A stretch of 11,500 bases of DNA from Spirochaetaceae bacterium (GTDB taxonomy: Bacteria; Spirochaetota; Spirochaetia; Treponematales; Breznakiellaceae). Shown piece after piece: positions 4,577-11,500 of the stretch. The number at the start of each line of letters is the position of its first letter. Position 1 is the stretch's first letter. The notes beneath the pieces were generated by a model. It saw nothing but the letters and a program-made list of their open reading frames with translations. It did no database searches and was not told the DNA's origin. The translations under genes were made by a program, and so were the position numbers. The stretch lies in assembly GCA_031273985.1 (NCBI GenBank), contig JAISQV010000062.1, forward strand, positions 1-11,500, read 5' to 3'.

Positions 4577-5789
4577 TTACCGGCGGCTGCCGGGCCGCCC
4601 TAACGCGGGGACGCCGAAGTTTTCCCGCAGGATCGCGCCCTGGCTGCTTGCAGCGCTGATCGCTTGGGGCGGGGCCTGTTCGCGGCAGGCTGCCCCGCCC
4701 GCGCCGTCCGCCCCTTCCGCGCCGGAGAATACCGGCCCGGAGCAGGGCCCCGAAGCGCCCCGGCCCCTGGCGTTGATACGGCCCGGCCCCGTCCCCCTCT
4801 GGTTCGAGCTGGGGCCCGCCGGCCCGGTACAGATACCCGGTCCCGATGAGGCGTCCCTCGTTCCCTGGGCGCCCTGGACCGCCGCCCCCTTTGTTACGGA
4901 GCTTATCCCCAGCGGGGATTCCCTGGTGATGGCGGTGAACCGGAGGGGCTTTCTGGTCTGGGTTCCGGGGGAGGCCGGGGCGCTCTACGGGGTGGATCTT
5001 TCCGCCGCCTGGGACCCCTTTACCGTGGGGGGTGTCTTCTATATAGAAGGGTTTCCGGCGGCCCTGCTCTACCGGGACAGGGTCTTCCGGGACGGGGACG
5101 GCGGCCCGGAGACGGCGGAACGGGTCTGGGTGCTCCCGGCGGGGTCTTTTGAGGCCCGGCCCGGCTCCGTTCCCGCCTTTGAAGGCATTGACGCCCTCCG
5201 GGAAATCACGGTCATGCGTCTGGGCCGGGAGGATTCCTGGTATTTCCGGGCCGAGGGGCGCAGTGCGGAAACGAATTCCGCCTGGTTTCGGGGAGGGGGC
5301 CTTTCCGGGCCCGCAGAGCCGGTAGATTTTGGGGTTTTCAGAAACGCGGTCAGACCCTATACTATAGATGACGCTCCGGGCCCGCTCCGGGCCCTGCTGA
5401 AAGCAGGGTTGGACGGGGCGGAAAGCGGGGAAACGCCCCTGGCCAGGGTGTTTTTTTCGGGCCTGGGGCCCAGGTACTACGGCGCCGAGGGCGGCGCGGC
5501 GGAGGAAGCCCCCGGCTTTTACAGGCTTACCGGCCTGGCCGAAGGCCAGGCCGGTAACCAGGAGGCTGAGGCGGCGCTGCTCCTGACTTCCGGCCGGGGC
5601 CTTTACGCGATCCGGGACGCCCTGGGGGAGTTTGAGCTTCCCGCCCTGCCGGAGGGTTTTGTCTACACCCGGCTGGGGCCGGGGGGAAACGGCGTCCTGA
5701 TCGCGGCCTGGGAAGAGCGGCAGGACTGGAATGTCGCAGCGGCAGGTTTTTTGGTAGTTACGGCGCCGGAAACCGCAGGCGGGCTTTAA
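4536..5789 (+). CDS. predicted lipoprotein of unknown function
   Basis: A 417-residue protein that I do not recognise. Seen: an N-terminal basic region, a hydrophobic segment APWLLAALIAWGGA and Cys48, which fits a loose spirochaetal lipobox, then a Pro/Ala/Ser/Glu-rich linker (about 49-80) and a globular domain with repeated short aromatic/glycine strands (for example GFLVWVPGEAGALYGVDL) that could be a beta-propeller or beta-rich fold. It would be anchored outside the inner membrane. If translation begins at TTG 4566 the signal n-region would be shorter and more ordinary (Cys at 38). It overlaps the small membrane protein gene by 41 bases, so the two may be co-translated. The gene is very GC-rich and contains a tandem repeat with a hairpin (5373-5408) and a long perfect triloop palindrome (5527-5557). 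A palindrome array follows directly downstream. Confidence 0.72.
   Translation: MLRAVTTTYFLKSDYRRLPGRPNAGTPKFSRRIAPWLLAALIAWGGACSRQAAPPAPSAPSAPENTGPEQGPEAPRPLALIRPGPVPLWFELGPAGPVQIPGPDEASLVPWAPWTAAPFVTELIPSGDSLVMAVNRRGFLVWVPGEAGALYGVDLSAAWDPFTVGGVFYIEGFPAALLYRDRVFRDGDGGPETAERVWVLPAGSFEARPGSVPAFEGIDALREITVMRLGREDSWYFRAEGRSAETNSAWFRGGGLSGPAEPVDFGVFRNAVRPYTIDDAPGPLRALLKAGLDGAESGETPLARVFFSGLGPRYYGAEGGAAEEAPGFYRLTGLAEGQAGNQEAEAALLLTSGRGLYAIRDALGEFELPALPEGFVYTRLGPGGNGVLIAAWEERQDWNVAAAGFLVVTAPETAGGL
5373..5408. repeat. tandem repeat plus GAA-loop hairpin inside the lipoprotein gene
   Basis: GCTCCGGGCCC occurs twice in tandem (5373-5394). It runs into a 7-bp stem CCCTGCT, loop GAA, AGCAGGG (5392-5408). 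Confidence 0.65.
5527..5557. repeat. 14-bp perfect GAA-triloop palindrome inside the lipoprotein gene
   Basis: TTACCGGCCTGGCC, loop GAA, then the exact complement GGCCAGGCCGGTAA. It is translated as LTGLAEGQAGN without breaking the frame. The C(GAA)G apex is the same as in the intergenic hairpins at 5842-5868 and 5872-5894, while the stem sequence is different. Confidence 0.85.
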
Positions 5790-5798
5790 CGGGCCTGA

Positions 5799-5821
5799 GG
5801 GTTTGTGCGCAGCACAAACCC
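5799..5821. repeat. hairpin with GCA triloop
   Basis: GGGTTTGTGC pairs with GCACAAACCC around GCA; 10-bp perfect stem, nine bases after the stop of the lipoprotein gene. Confidence 0.8.
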
Positions 5822-5841
5822 CGGGGATGGGGGGCGTTGCT

Positions 5842-5868
5842 GCTGAAAACCGCGAAGCGGTTTTCAGC
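5842..5868. repeat. hairpin with GAA triloop (12 bp)
   Basis: GCTGAAAACCGC pairs with GCGGTTTTCAGC around GAA. The apex reads GCGAAGC, the heptamer known for forming an unusually stable DNA mini-hairpin. Confidence 0.85.
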
Positions 5869-5871
5869 TTG

Positions 5872-5894
5872 GGAGTTTTGCGAAGCAAAACTCC
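5872..5894. repeat. hairpin with GAA triloop (10 bp)
   Basis: GGAGTTTTGC pairs with GCAAAACTCC around GAA; the apex is again GCGAAGC, with a different stem from the neighbour only three bases away. Confidence 0.85.
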
Positions 5895-6041
5895 GGGAAG
5901 AAAGTACGGGGCGTTGCGGGGTGTCCCCGCTGTGGGGGTAGCCGGAGACCCCGCAGGGCCGCAGGCCCGAGGAGGCTCCGGCGCAGGGGGCTCGGCCCCC
6001 TCCTTAATGATCATGACGCGCAGTTTTGGGGGGCGGGGGAA

Positions 6042-7208
6042 TTGAAGAAGACAGAGCTTGTTTCGCTGGCGGAAAAGAACCGGATTGCGCAGAATATCTG
6101 CGGGGAGATTAGGCGGCTTGACACATTTATACTGTTGGGCCACAATGACCCCGACATGGATTGTGTCGCATCGTTGATTACGGCAGCGTTGCTGCTGCGG
6201 AAGGCGAAGAAGGAAGCGGTTATTTATCTTCCGGGGCCCGCAGCGGAACACTTTAACTACCTTTTTGCCGTTTGCAAGAGTCAGGGCGTGATGGTGCTTT
6301 ACGGGGGGAGCGATCTTCCCGCTTTTTTGCTGCGGGCGGAAAGGCTTTCCGGCCTGGGTCTTATTGTGCTGGATACGCCCAAGCCCGCCATGATTTCGCT
6401 GAACGACGCGATAGGAAAGCTGCTGGCCGACCCCGGAGTGCGCAAGATTGAGGTGGATCACCACCTTGAGGGGGACGCCCTCTATGCGGGCGACGAGGGC
6501 TGCCGCCTGGTTTCGCAGTCTTCCAGTACCTGCGAGCTTCTCTGTTACCTGGGCTACAAGCTGGCCCGGCTGGAGGGCTGGAAGACGGACACGGATATTC
6601 TTTCCCGCAACATTTATCTGGCCGTGCTGACGGGGATTATCGGGGATTCCAATATGGGCCGGTACCTCAAAACCAAGCGGGAACGGTGGTACTACGAGGC
6701 GGTAAGCGATCGCTTTCACGAGCTTTTGGGAGGGCTGGTGCCCAAGAGCGTCAGGGTCTCTACCGAGGATATGTTCGATATTATTTATACTTTCTCGGTT
6801 CAGGATAAACGCTGTTTTGACGCGATTATGGAATTTTCCCGGGAGGCGAAATCGGTTTACTATATCGCCCTTTCCAGGGAGGATTCCCAGGGGTTGATAG
6901 ACCGCTTCGGCGCGGACCGTATGGTAACGGTTTCAAAGGTGGCGGCGGATACGCTGGCGGAGCGGAGCGGGAGGCTGGGCCTCGTGGTGTACCACGACGA
7001 TGACCGGGAGTCCGGCTATGTGCAGTTCCGGCTCCGGCGCAGTTCCATATACCACGGGATCGATCTTCGAACGGTTCTTACGGCACTCAGGATCGATAAC
7101 GGGGGCGGGCACCCCGGCGCTGTGGGTTTCCGCATTCCCAAGGCGGAGATGAAAGATTTTGACGGCCGTATCCAGGAAATGCTGGAGGGGATAGAAAAAC
7201 TGCTATAG
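6042..7208 (+). CDS. DHH/DHHA1 family phosphoesterase (NrnA-like)
   Basis: A 388-residue cytoplasmic Mn-dependent phosphodiesterase of the DHH superfamily. Family members degrade nanoRNA, dephosphorylate pAp, or cleave cyclic dinucleotides; which applies here is not shown. Seen: metal motif GHNDPDMD (His34, Asp38, Asp40), a second Asp in IVLDTP, the DHH triad Asp139-His140-His141, a fourth motif TGIIGDS, and the C-terminal DHHA1 substrate motif GGGHPGAVGF (Gly354-His357 onward). It is longer than typical NrnA (about 310-350). The start is TTG 6042 because no other start in this frame precedes the metal motif; its GGGGGA lies only one or two bases upstream, a poor spacing. It sits just after the palindrome array and 56 bases before a second DHH gene, with which it probably shares a transcript. 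No clear promoter is seen. Confidence 0.88.
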   Translation: MKKTELVSLAEKNRIAQNICGEIRRLDTFILLGHNDPDMDCVASLITAALLLRKAKKEAVIYLPGPAAEHFNYLFAVCKSQGVMVLYGGSDLPAFLLRAERLSGLGLIVLDTPKPAMISLNDAIGKLLADPGVRKIEVDHHLEGDALYAGDEGCRLVSQSSSTCELLCYLGYKLARLEGWKTDTDILSRNIYLAVLTGIIGDSNMGRYLKTKRERWYYEAVSDRFHELLGGLVPKSVRVSTEDMFDIIYTFSVQDKRCFDAIMEFSREAKSVYYIALSREDSQGLIDRFGADRMVTVSKVAADTLAERSGRLGLVVYHDDDRESGYVQFRLRRSSIYHGIDLRTVLTALRIDNGGGHPGAVGFRIPKAEMKDFDGRIQEMLEGIEKLL

Positions 7209-7264
7209 GCTTGCTCCGGGTTCGGCAGGGAGAGCCTTCGGGGCGGGCAAAACAGGAATTTATC

Positions 7265-8167
7265 ATGCGGTTATTGACACGAGCGGATTTTGACGGACTC
7301 GCCTGCGGGGCGCTTTTGGTCTACCTCGGCCTGGTAGATGAGTGGAAGTTCGTGCATCCCAAGGATGTGCAGGACGGAAAGGTCGAAGCGACAGAAAATG
7401 ATATTCTGGCGAATATTCCCTACATCCCCGGCTGCTACTTCTGGTTTGATCATCATTCGAGCGAGCAGGAGCGGCTTCAGGGCCGGGAGGTGCGGGGCCT
7501 CTCCAGGATTACTCCGAGCTGCGCCCGGCTGATCTACGATTACTACGGGGGCGACGCAAGGCTGGGCCGTTTTGCCGAGATGATTCACTATGTGGACCGG
7601 GTGGATTCGGCGGACCTGACGGCGGAGGAGATTCAGAATCCCCGGGGCTGGATACTTTTGGGCTTTATCATGGACCCCCGCACCGGCCTTGGACGCTTCC
7701 GCAATTTCCGTATCAGTAACCATGAACTGATGAAGGTTCTCGCCGTGGCCTGCCGGGAGCTGGGCATTGAAGAAATTCTCGGCCTGAAGGATGTCAGGGA
7801 GCGGATCACCGTGTACTTTGAACAGGAAAAGCTTTTCGCCGCCATGGTGAAGGCCCACACGAGGACCGAAGGCCCGGTGATCGTTACCGATTTACGGAAT
7901 GTCGATCCCCTTTATACGGGAAACCGTTTTTTGATCTACAGTTTTTTCCCGGAGCAGAATATATCAGTCTGGATTGTGGACGGGAGGAACAAGGAGAATT
8001 GCGTTATTACCGCCGGTTACAGTATCATTAACAAGACCGCCACTGCGGATGTGGGCAGTATTTTGTTGGGTTACGGCGGCGGCGGCCACCGCAGGGTCGG
8101 TACCTGTCAGGTACCCTTCCATGATGCGGACCGGTGCATCGCGGAAATAGTAGAAAAATTGAAATGA
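7265..8167 (+). CDS. DHH/DHHA1 family phosphoesterase (exopolyphosphatase-like)
   Basis: A 300-residue DHH-superfamily protein, distinct from its neighbour. Seen: N-terminal TRADFDG (Asp8, Asp10), a conserved KFVHPKDVQDG stretch, the DHH triad in WFDHHSSE (Asp62-His63-His64), and DHHA1 motif YGGGGHRRVGTCQV (His275). Proteins of this type in other bacteria are often labelled exopolyphosphatase-related, though the biochemical activity is unclear; nucleotide or oligonucleotide phosphodiester cleavage is equally plausible. Start ATG 7265 has AGGAA six bases upstream and begins directly with the family's MRLLTRADFDG; the frame is open to 7211, but that part is not protein-like. It ends 12 bases before the kinase gene. 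Two non-identical DHH enzymes in tandem suggest related but separate substrates, or successive steps. Confidence 0.88.
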   Translation: MRLLTRADFDGLACGALLVYLGLVDEWKFVHPKDVQDGKVEATENDILANIPYIPGCYFWFDHHSSEQERLQGREVRGLSRITPSCARLIYDYYGGDARLGRFAEMIHYVDRVDSADLTAEEIQNPRGWILLGFIMDPRTGLGRFRNFRISNHELMKVLAVACRELGIEEILGLKDVRERITVYFEQEKLFAAMVKAHTRTEGPVIVTDLRNVDPLYTGNRFLIYSFFPEQNISVWIVDGRNKENCVITAGYSIINKTATADVGSILLGYGGGGHRRVGTCQVPFHDADRCIAEIVEKLK

Positions 8168-8179
8168 GGGCGCCGTTCT

Positions 8180-11100
8180 ATGGATGATCCGTTACTGGCA
8201 CTCCGGGTACTGATACGGCGCAATGTTTCCCAAATACTCTTTATTTTTGCGGCCTTTTTCCTGATGGTCCTTCTGGGAAGCTTTCTCCTGAACCGTATGC
8301 TGCGGAGTCATCTTATAGACGGAGCGCAGGCGGCGCTGTCCACGGCGGAGGCAAATGTCCGGTCGAGCCTTGCGGAAGCGGATACGACCCTGCGCAATTC
8401 CTACCATGTGACGCAGATCATGCTCAGGGACGGCGCCGATCAGGGAGAGCTGGGCGATTATCTGCGGGGCACCTCGGCCTGGATGCAGGAGCGGGAGGGC
8501 CCCCTGGGGTTTTACGGCATCTACGGGTACATACGGGGTGAATTTTTCGATACCATCGGCCTTGCCGCCGGCAGGGAGGAGTATGTACCCCAAAGGCAGC
8601 CCTGGTTCCACAGGGCGATACAGAACCGCGGCAGCATGACTTACGCGACGCCCCGGCTGGACCGGGACGGCTCCTCGATTCTGACGGTGGCCCGGTACCT
8701 GGACACCCTGGACGGGCTGCCTGCGGGCGTCCTTGCCCTGGACATTAACATAGACTGGCTAAACGAGTATATCCGCTCGCTGAGTCTTGTGCCGGGAGGC
8801 CACGGCCTCACCTTGACCCAGGATCTGGTCATGATGAACCATCCGGATCCGCAGTACCGGGGACAATTTCTCCAGGCCCTGGGGGGCGGCTTTCCCGGCT
8901 TGGCCCAAAAACTCATGGTTCAGCAGGATGTTACCGGGGAGGTAATCCGGGACCGGGAGGGCGTCAAGCAAATTGTATTTTTTCGGAAGCTTTTCAACAA
9001 TTGGTATGTGGGGCTCATCACCCCTTACTGGCGCTTTTTCCGGGATATGATTTACGCCGCCGTGGCCCTCTCCCAACTGGGGATACTCCTGACTTTCGCC
9101 TTGAGCGCTGTGCTGCTGCGCATCAATGCCGCCAAAATGAAATCCGACGAAGAGAACCGGCAGAAATCCACCTTTCTTGCCCAGATGAGCCACGAAATCC
9201 GCACCCCCATGAACGCCATCATAGGCATCAGTGAAATTACCCTGCGGGAGGAAATATCCCCCAAGGTAACGGAAAACATAACGGCCATTAAAAACGCGGG
9301 AAACAACCTGCTGGCCATTATCAACGACATCCTGGACTTTTCCCGAATCGAGTCGGGGAAACTCGAACTGGTTCCCACGGAGTATTCTTTTTCATCCCTC
9401 ATAAATGACTGTATCAGCATTGTCCGCACCCGCCTTGTGGACAGGCCGGTGCATTTTTTCACGAAGATAGACCGGATGCTTCCCGTCCGGCTCTACGGGG
9501 ATGAAGTCCGGCTCCGCCAGATTCTGCTCAACCTTCTGGGTAACGCGGTAAAGTACACCAACGAGGGGCACATCACGTTTACCGTAAAAAGTGAAACCGA
9601 AGCCCGGCCCTCCGTGGGGGACAGCATCAATCTTGTTTTTGAGGTGGCCGACACGGGGATAGGGATCCGGGCGGAAAATATGGGCAAGCTCTTCGGCCAG
9701 TTCAACCGCTTTGCGGAGAACGAATTACAGCACACCGAGGGCACGGGGCTGGGGCTGGCCATTACCAAGAGCCTCTGCCTGCTCATGGGCGGGGACATAA
9801 GCGCCGAGTCCGAGTACTGCGTGGGCAGCGTCTTCCGGGTGGTCCTGCCCCAGATGGTGAAGGACCCCGCGCCCCTGGCGGAGGTGGAGGAGCCGGAAAC
9901 AAAACCCACGCTGATCTACGAAACCCGGAAAGAATACGCCGACGCCATCACCTATTCGGTCAGCAATCTGGGGATCAGCGCCGTTCTGGTGGAAACCCCC
10001 GCGGACTTTGTGAACGAACTGGTCAACCGGAGTTACAGTTTCATCCTTACAGGTTCCGTCTCTTTCAAGGGCGCCCATGAAATGCTGCGGAGCATCGCGC
10101 CCCCCCGCAACGCCGGGGCACTCCTGGTGCTGATGGCCGATTACGGGGAGGAAACGGAGCGGCAGGGAGTAAAAACTTTTTTTATGCCTATACAGCCCCA
10201 GCCTCTGGCGCAGCTTTTCAACCGGGGCCCGGAGAGCCGGCAGGATACGGCGGAGCGCCAAAGCGCCGGGGTGCGGTTCATCGCCCCCGATTGCAGCATT
10301 CTTGTCGTGGACGATGTATACTCAAACCTCGTGGTGGCCGAAGGGCTCCTCGCCCCCTACAAGGTCCGGGTGGATTCCTGCCTCTCCGGGGAAAGGGCCA
10401 TTGCCCTGGTAAAACAGCATTCCTACGACATTGTGTTTATGGATCACATGATGCCCGTCATGGACGGCATCGAAGCCGCCCAGCGGATCCGGGCCCTGCC
10501 CCTGCACTACGCCGCAACCATGCCCATTGTCGCGCTGACGGCAAACGCCATTTCCGGCATGAAAGAAATGTTTCTGGAAAACGGCTTCACCGATTATCTT
10601 TCCAAACCCATAGACCTGGCGAAACTCGACGGGATTCTGACCCAGTGGCTGCCCCGGGACAAGTGCCACCGGGTAAGCCCCGCCGAAGCCCTGAAGGCCG
10701 GAGCGCCGGAGCAGAAAGGCCCCAGCGCCGCGCTGGTCCTGCTTGGCAGCATGGGCGTGAATATCGAGAAGGGCATGACCCTGACCGGCGGCGCCGAGCG
10801 GGAGTACCGGAAGGTGCTGGCCGCCTTTTACCGGGACCTGATGGAACGCCGGGAACTTTTTCAGGAATTTTCGGAGGCCGCCGGCCAGGGCTCCTTCAGC
10901 CCGGAACGGCTCAATCTCTTTACCGTCTCCGTCCATGCCCTGAAAAGCGCCTCCGGCACCATCGGGGCCGAGGAGGTTTCCCGGGAAGCGGCGGAACTGG
11001 AGGCGGCGGGCCGGGCGGGGGACCTTGCGGCGATTGCGGAGCGGCTCCCCCCGTTTCGGCGTCACCTGGATGACCTGACCGACACGCTGCGTATCGCCCT

Positions 11101-11356
11101 GGGCCTGGACCGGAATTCCGGCCCGGCGGAAAGCGGCGTCCAGGCGGCGGAACGGGAAGAATTCCGCCCCCTGTTTGAGGACCTGCGCAGGGCCCTGGAA
11201 GGAGAGCGGATCAACGAGATAGACCGGGCCCTCAACGCCTTTGAAGAAAGGTCTCTGGGGCCGGAAATGGCGAAGCTCGTGGCGGATATATCCGACCATG
11301 TGCTAATCAGCAACTTCGAGGAAGCCCTGGAAGCGGTGAAGGATTTTCTGGCCTAG
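8180..11356 (+). CDS. Cache-domain hybrid histidine kinase with receiver and HPt domains
   Basis: A 1058-residue inner-membrane sensor kinase. In order: membrane helix (about 16-38), extracytoplasmic double-Cache-like sensor (about 45-285, with the QPWFHRA segment), second helix (about 290-312), HisKA with phospho-acceptor His338 in SHEIRTP, HATPase with N-box Asn455, G1 DTGIGI from Asp491 and G2 GTGLGL, a degenerate receiver-like domain (about 575-681) lacking the phosphorylatable Asp, a canonical receiver (from Cys705; Asp711/Asp712, phospho-Asp755, Thr787, Lys809), HPt with His919 in VHALKSASGT, and a further helical tail (about 980-1058). This is a complete His-Asp-His phosphorelay needing a separate response regulator, none of which is in the window. 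Start ATG 8180 has GAGGG nine bases upstream, overlapping the stop of the preceding DHH gene. Likely co-transcribed with the two DHH genes. The ligand is unknown. Confidence 0.93.
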   Translation: MDDPLLALRVLIRRNVSQILFIFAAFFLMVLLGSFLLNRMLRSHLIDGAQAALSTAEANVRSSLAEADTTLRNSYHVTQIMLRDGADQGELGDYLRGTSAWMQEREGPLGFYGIYGYIRGEFFDTIGLAAGREEYVPQRQPWFHRAIQNRGSMTYATPRLDRDGSSILTVARYLDTLDGLPAGVLALDINIDWLNEYIRSLSLVPGGHGLTLTQDLVMMNHPDPQYRGQFLQALGGGFPGLAQKLMVQQDVTGEVIRDREGVKQIVFFRKLFNNWYVGLITPYWRFFRDMIYAAVALSQLGILLTFALSAVLLRINAAKMKSDEENRQKSTFLAQMSHEIRTPMNAIIGISEITLREEISPKVTENITAIKNAGNNLLAIINDILDFSRIESGKLELVPTEYSFSSLINDCISIVRTRLVDRPVHFFTKIDRMLPVRLYGDEVRLRQILLNLLGNAVKYTNEGHITFTVKSETEARPSVGDSINLVFEVADTGIGIRAENMGKLFGQFNRFAENELQHTEGTGLGLAITKSLCLLMGGDISAESEYCVGSVFRVVLPQMVKDPAPLAEVEEPETKPTLIYETRKEYADAITYSVSNLGISAVLVETPADFVNELVNRSYSFILTGSVSFKGAHEMLRSIAPPRNAGALLVLMADYGEETERQGVKTFFMPIQPQPLAQLFNRGPESRQDTAERQSAGVRFIAPDCSILVVDDVYSNLVVAEGLLAPYKVRVDSCLSGERAIALVKQHSYDIVFMDHMMPVMDGIEAAQRIRALPLHYAATMPIVALTANAISGMKEMFLENGFTDYLSKPIDLAKLDGILTQWLPRDKCHRVSPAEALKAGAPEQKGPSAALVLLGSMGVNIEKGMTLTGGAEREYRKVLAAFYRDLMERRELFQEFSEAAGQGSFSPERLNLFTVSVHALKSASGTIGAEEVSREAAELEAAGRAGDLAAIAERLPPFRRHLDDLTDTLRIALGLDRNSGPAESGVQAAEREEFRPLFEDLRRALEGERINEIDRALNAFEERSLGPEMAKLVADISDHVLISNFEEALEAVKDFLA

Positions 11357-11359
11357 TAC

Positions 11360-11500
11360 TTAGCCCAGCTCCACGGAGCGCCGCCAGGCGGCCTCCACGG
11401 CGTCCATCACGGCGCCCCGGAAAGCGCCGCGCTCCAGGGCGGCGATGCCCGCAATGGTGGTGCCCCCCGGACTCGTAACCTCGTCCTTGAGGGCGCCGGG
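11360..11500 (-). CDS. proC: pyrroline-5-carboxylate reductase, C-terminal part
   Basis: The 3' end of a gene on the - strand that enters from the right edge. The 46 visible residues contain DEVTSPGGTTIAGIAALE, the highly conserved C-terminal signature of ProC, the NAD(P)H-dependent enzyme for the last step of proline synthesis; the protein ends MDAVEAAWRRSVELG. The stop codon (complement of 11360-11362) lies three bases from the end of the kinase gene, so the two genes are tightly convergent with no visible terminator between. The N-terminal part with the nucleotide-binding fold is outside the window. Gene assignment is firm because of the signature. Confidence 0.9.
   Translation of the reverse strand, partial: PGALKDEVTSPGGTTIAGIAALERGAFRGAVMDAVEAAWRRSVELG

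Larger units (their letters stand above)
5799..6001. repeat. array of triloop palindromes
   Basis: The gap 5790-6041 is filled with consecutive perfect palindromes: 5799-5821 (10-bp stem, loop GCA), 5842-5868 (12 bp, GAA), 5872-5894 (10 bp, GAA), 5916-5930 (6 bp, TGT), 5956-5968 (5 bp, GCA) enclosed by a 7-bp outer stem GCCGGAG/CTCCGGC (5941-5947 with 5976-5982), and 5985-6001 (7 bp, TCG). Four of the six close on C(GNA)G. The stems are unrelated to each other. No T-run, promoter or credible gene is seen. The open frame across it would encode a protein dictated by the palindromes and is not believed. Confidence 0.85.

Noticed and set aside
5799..6001. Possible CRISPR array
   Set aside because: The palindromes differ from each other and no constant repeat with regular spacers exists; no cas gene is near.
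5799..6001. Riboswitch or structured RNA leader for the DHH gene
   Set aside because: Simple perfect foldbacks on both strands without a conserved aptamer layout, promoter or switch to the start site; repeat origin is more likely.
5803..6045. Open frame of 80 codons across the palindrome array
   Set aside because: Its sequence is a read-out of the hairpins and has no good start site. Such repeats commonly give false hypothetical proteins.
4404..6719. Very long open frame on the - strand (771 codons)
   Set aside because: It is antisense to the lipoprotein and DHH genes and crosses the palindrome array; the product is Pro/Arg/Gly-rich without recognisable domains. It comes from low stop frequency in GC-rich DNA.
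8099..8115. Palindrome GGTACCTG-T-CAGGTACC in the second DHH gene
   Set aside because: One-base centre, short arms, and it falls in the conserved VGTCQV motif; probably chance from GGTACC use.
11110..11121. 12-base palindrome CCGGAATTCCGG in the kinase gene
   Set aside because: No loop, no similar neighbours; expected now and then in GC-rich coding DNA.
10322..11299. Long open frame on the - strand (325 codons)
   Set aside because: Antisense to clear receiver and HPt coding sequence; no domain of its own.

Overview
The window looks like a stretch of chromosome from a GC-rich spirochaete, most likely a Treponema-type organism of the termite-gut kind. This is an inference from protein style: a small single-domain DTG aspartic-protease-like protein typical of treponemes, a Cache hybrid histidine kinase, a loose lipobox and abundant intergenic hairpins. 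No rRNA or other taxonomic marker is present. All complete genes lie on the + strand; only the fragment at the right edge is on the - strand.

Layout. 1-109: homopolymeric and palindromic GC-rich DNA. 110-3294: an ABC importer of the nitrate/sulfonate/taurine/thiamine-precursor superfamily, made of a secreted binding protein (176-1234), a permease (1369-2196) and an ATPase (2392-3294). Near-consensus sigma70-type promoters precede the binding protein and the permease, and a hairpin-bearing repeat sits between permease and ATPase. 3435-3848: a retropepsin-like protein with a DTG motif. 3849-4348: about 500 bases without a credible gene, filled with nested hairpins, an interspersed-repeat-like element and two short tandem repeats. 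4349-5789: a small one-helix membrane protein overlapping a predicted lipoprotein of unknown function. 5790-6041: a dense array of unrelated palindromes, several folding on C(GNA)G triloops. 6042-8167: two consecutive, different DHH/DHHA1 phosphoesterases. 8180-11356: a membrane-bound hybrid phosphorelay kinase (Cache, HisKA, HATPase, degenerate receiver, receiver, HPt). 11360-11500: the C-terminal end of proC (pyrroline-5-carboxylate reductase), convergent with the kinase gene.

How the genes may work together. The first three genes form one importer; its ligand cannot be told from the sequence. The two DHH enzymes and the kinase are closely spaced (56 and 12 bases) and may be one transcript, linking nucleotide or nanoRNA phosphodiester turnover with a sensory phosphorelay; that link is inference. 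No CRISPR array, transposase, phage gene, tRNA or rRNA was seen. The most unusual feature is the recurring set of short perfect palindromes with three-base loops, both between genes and inside two coding regions.
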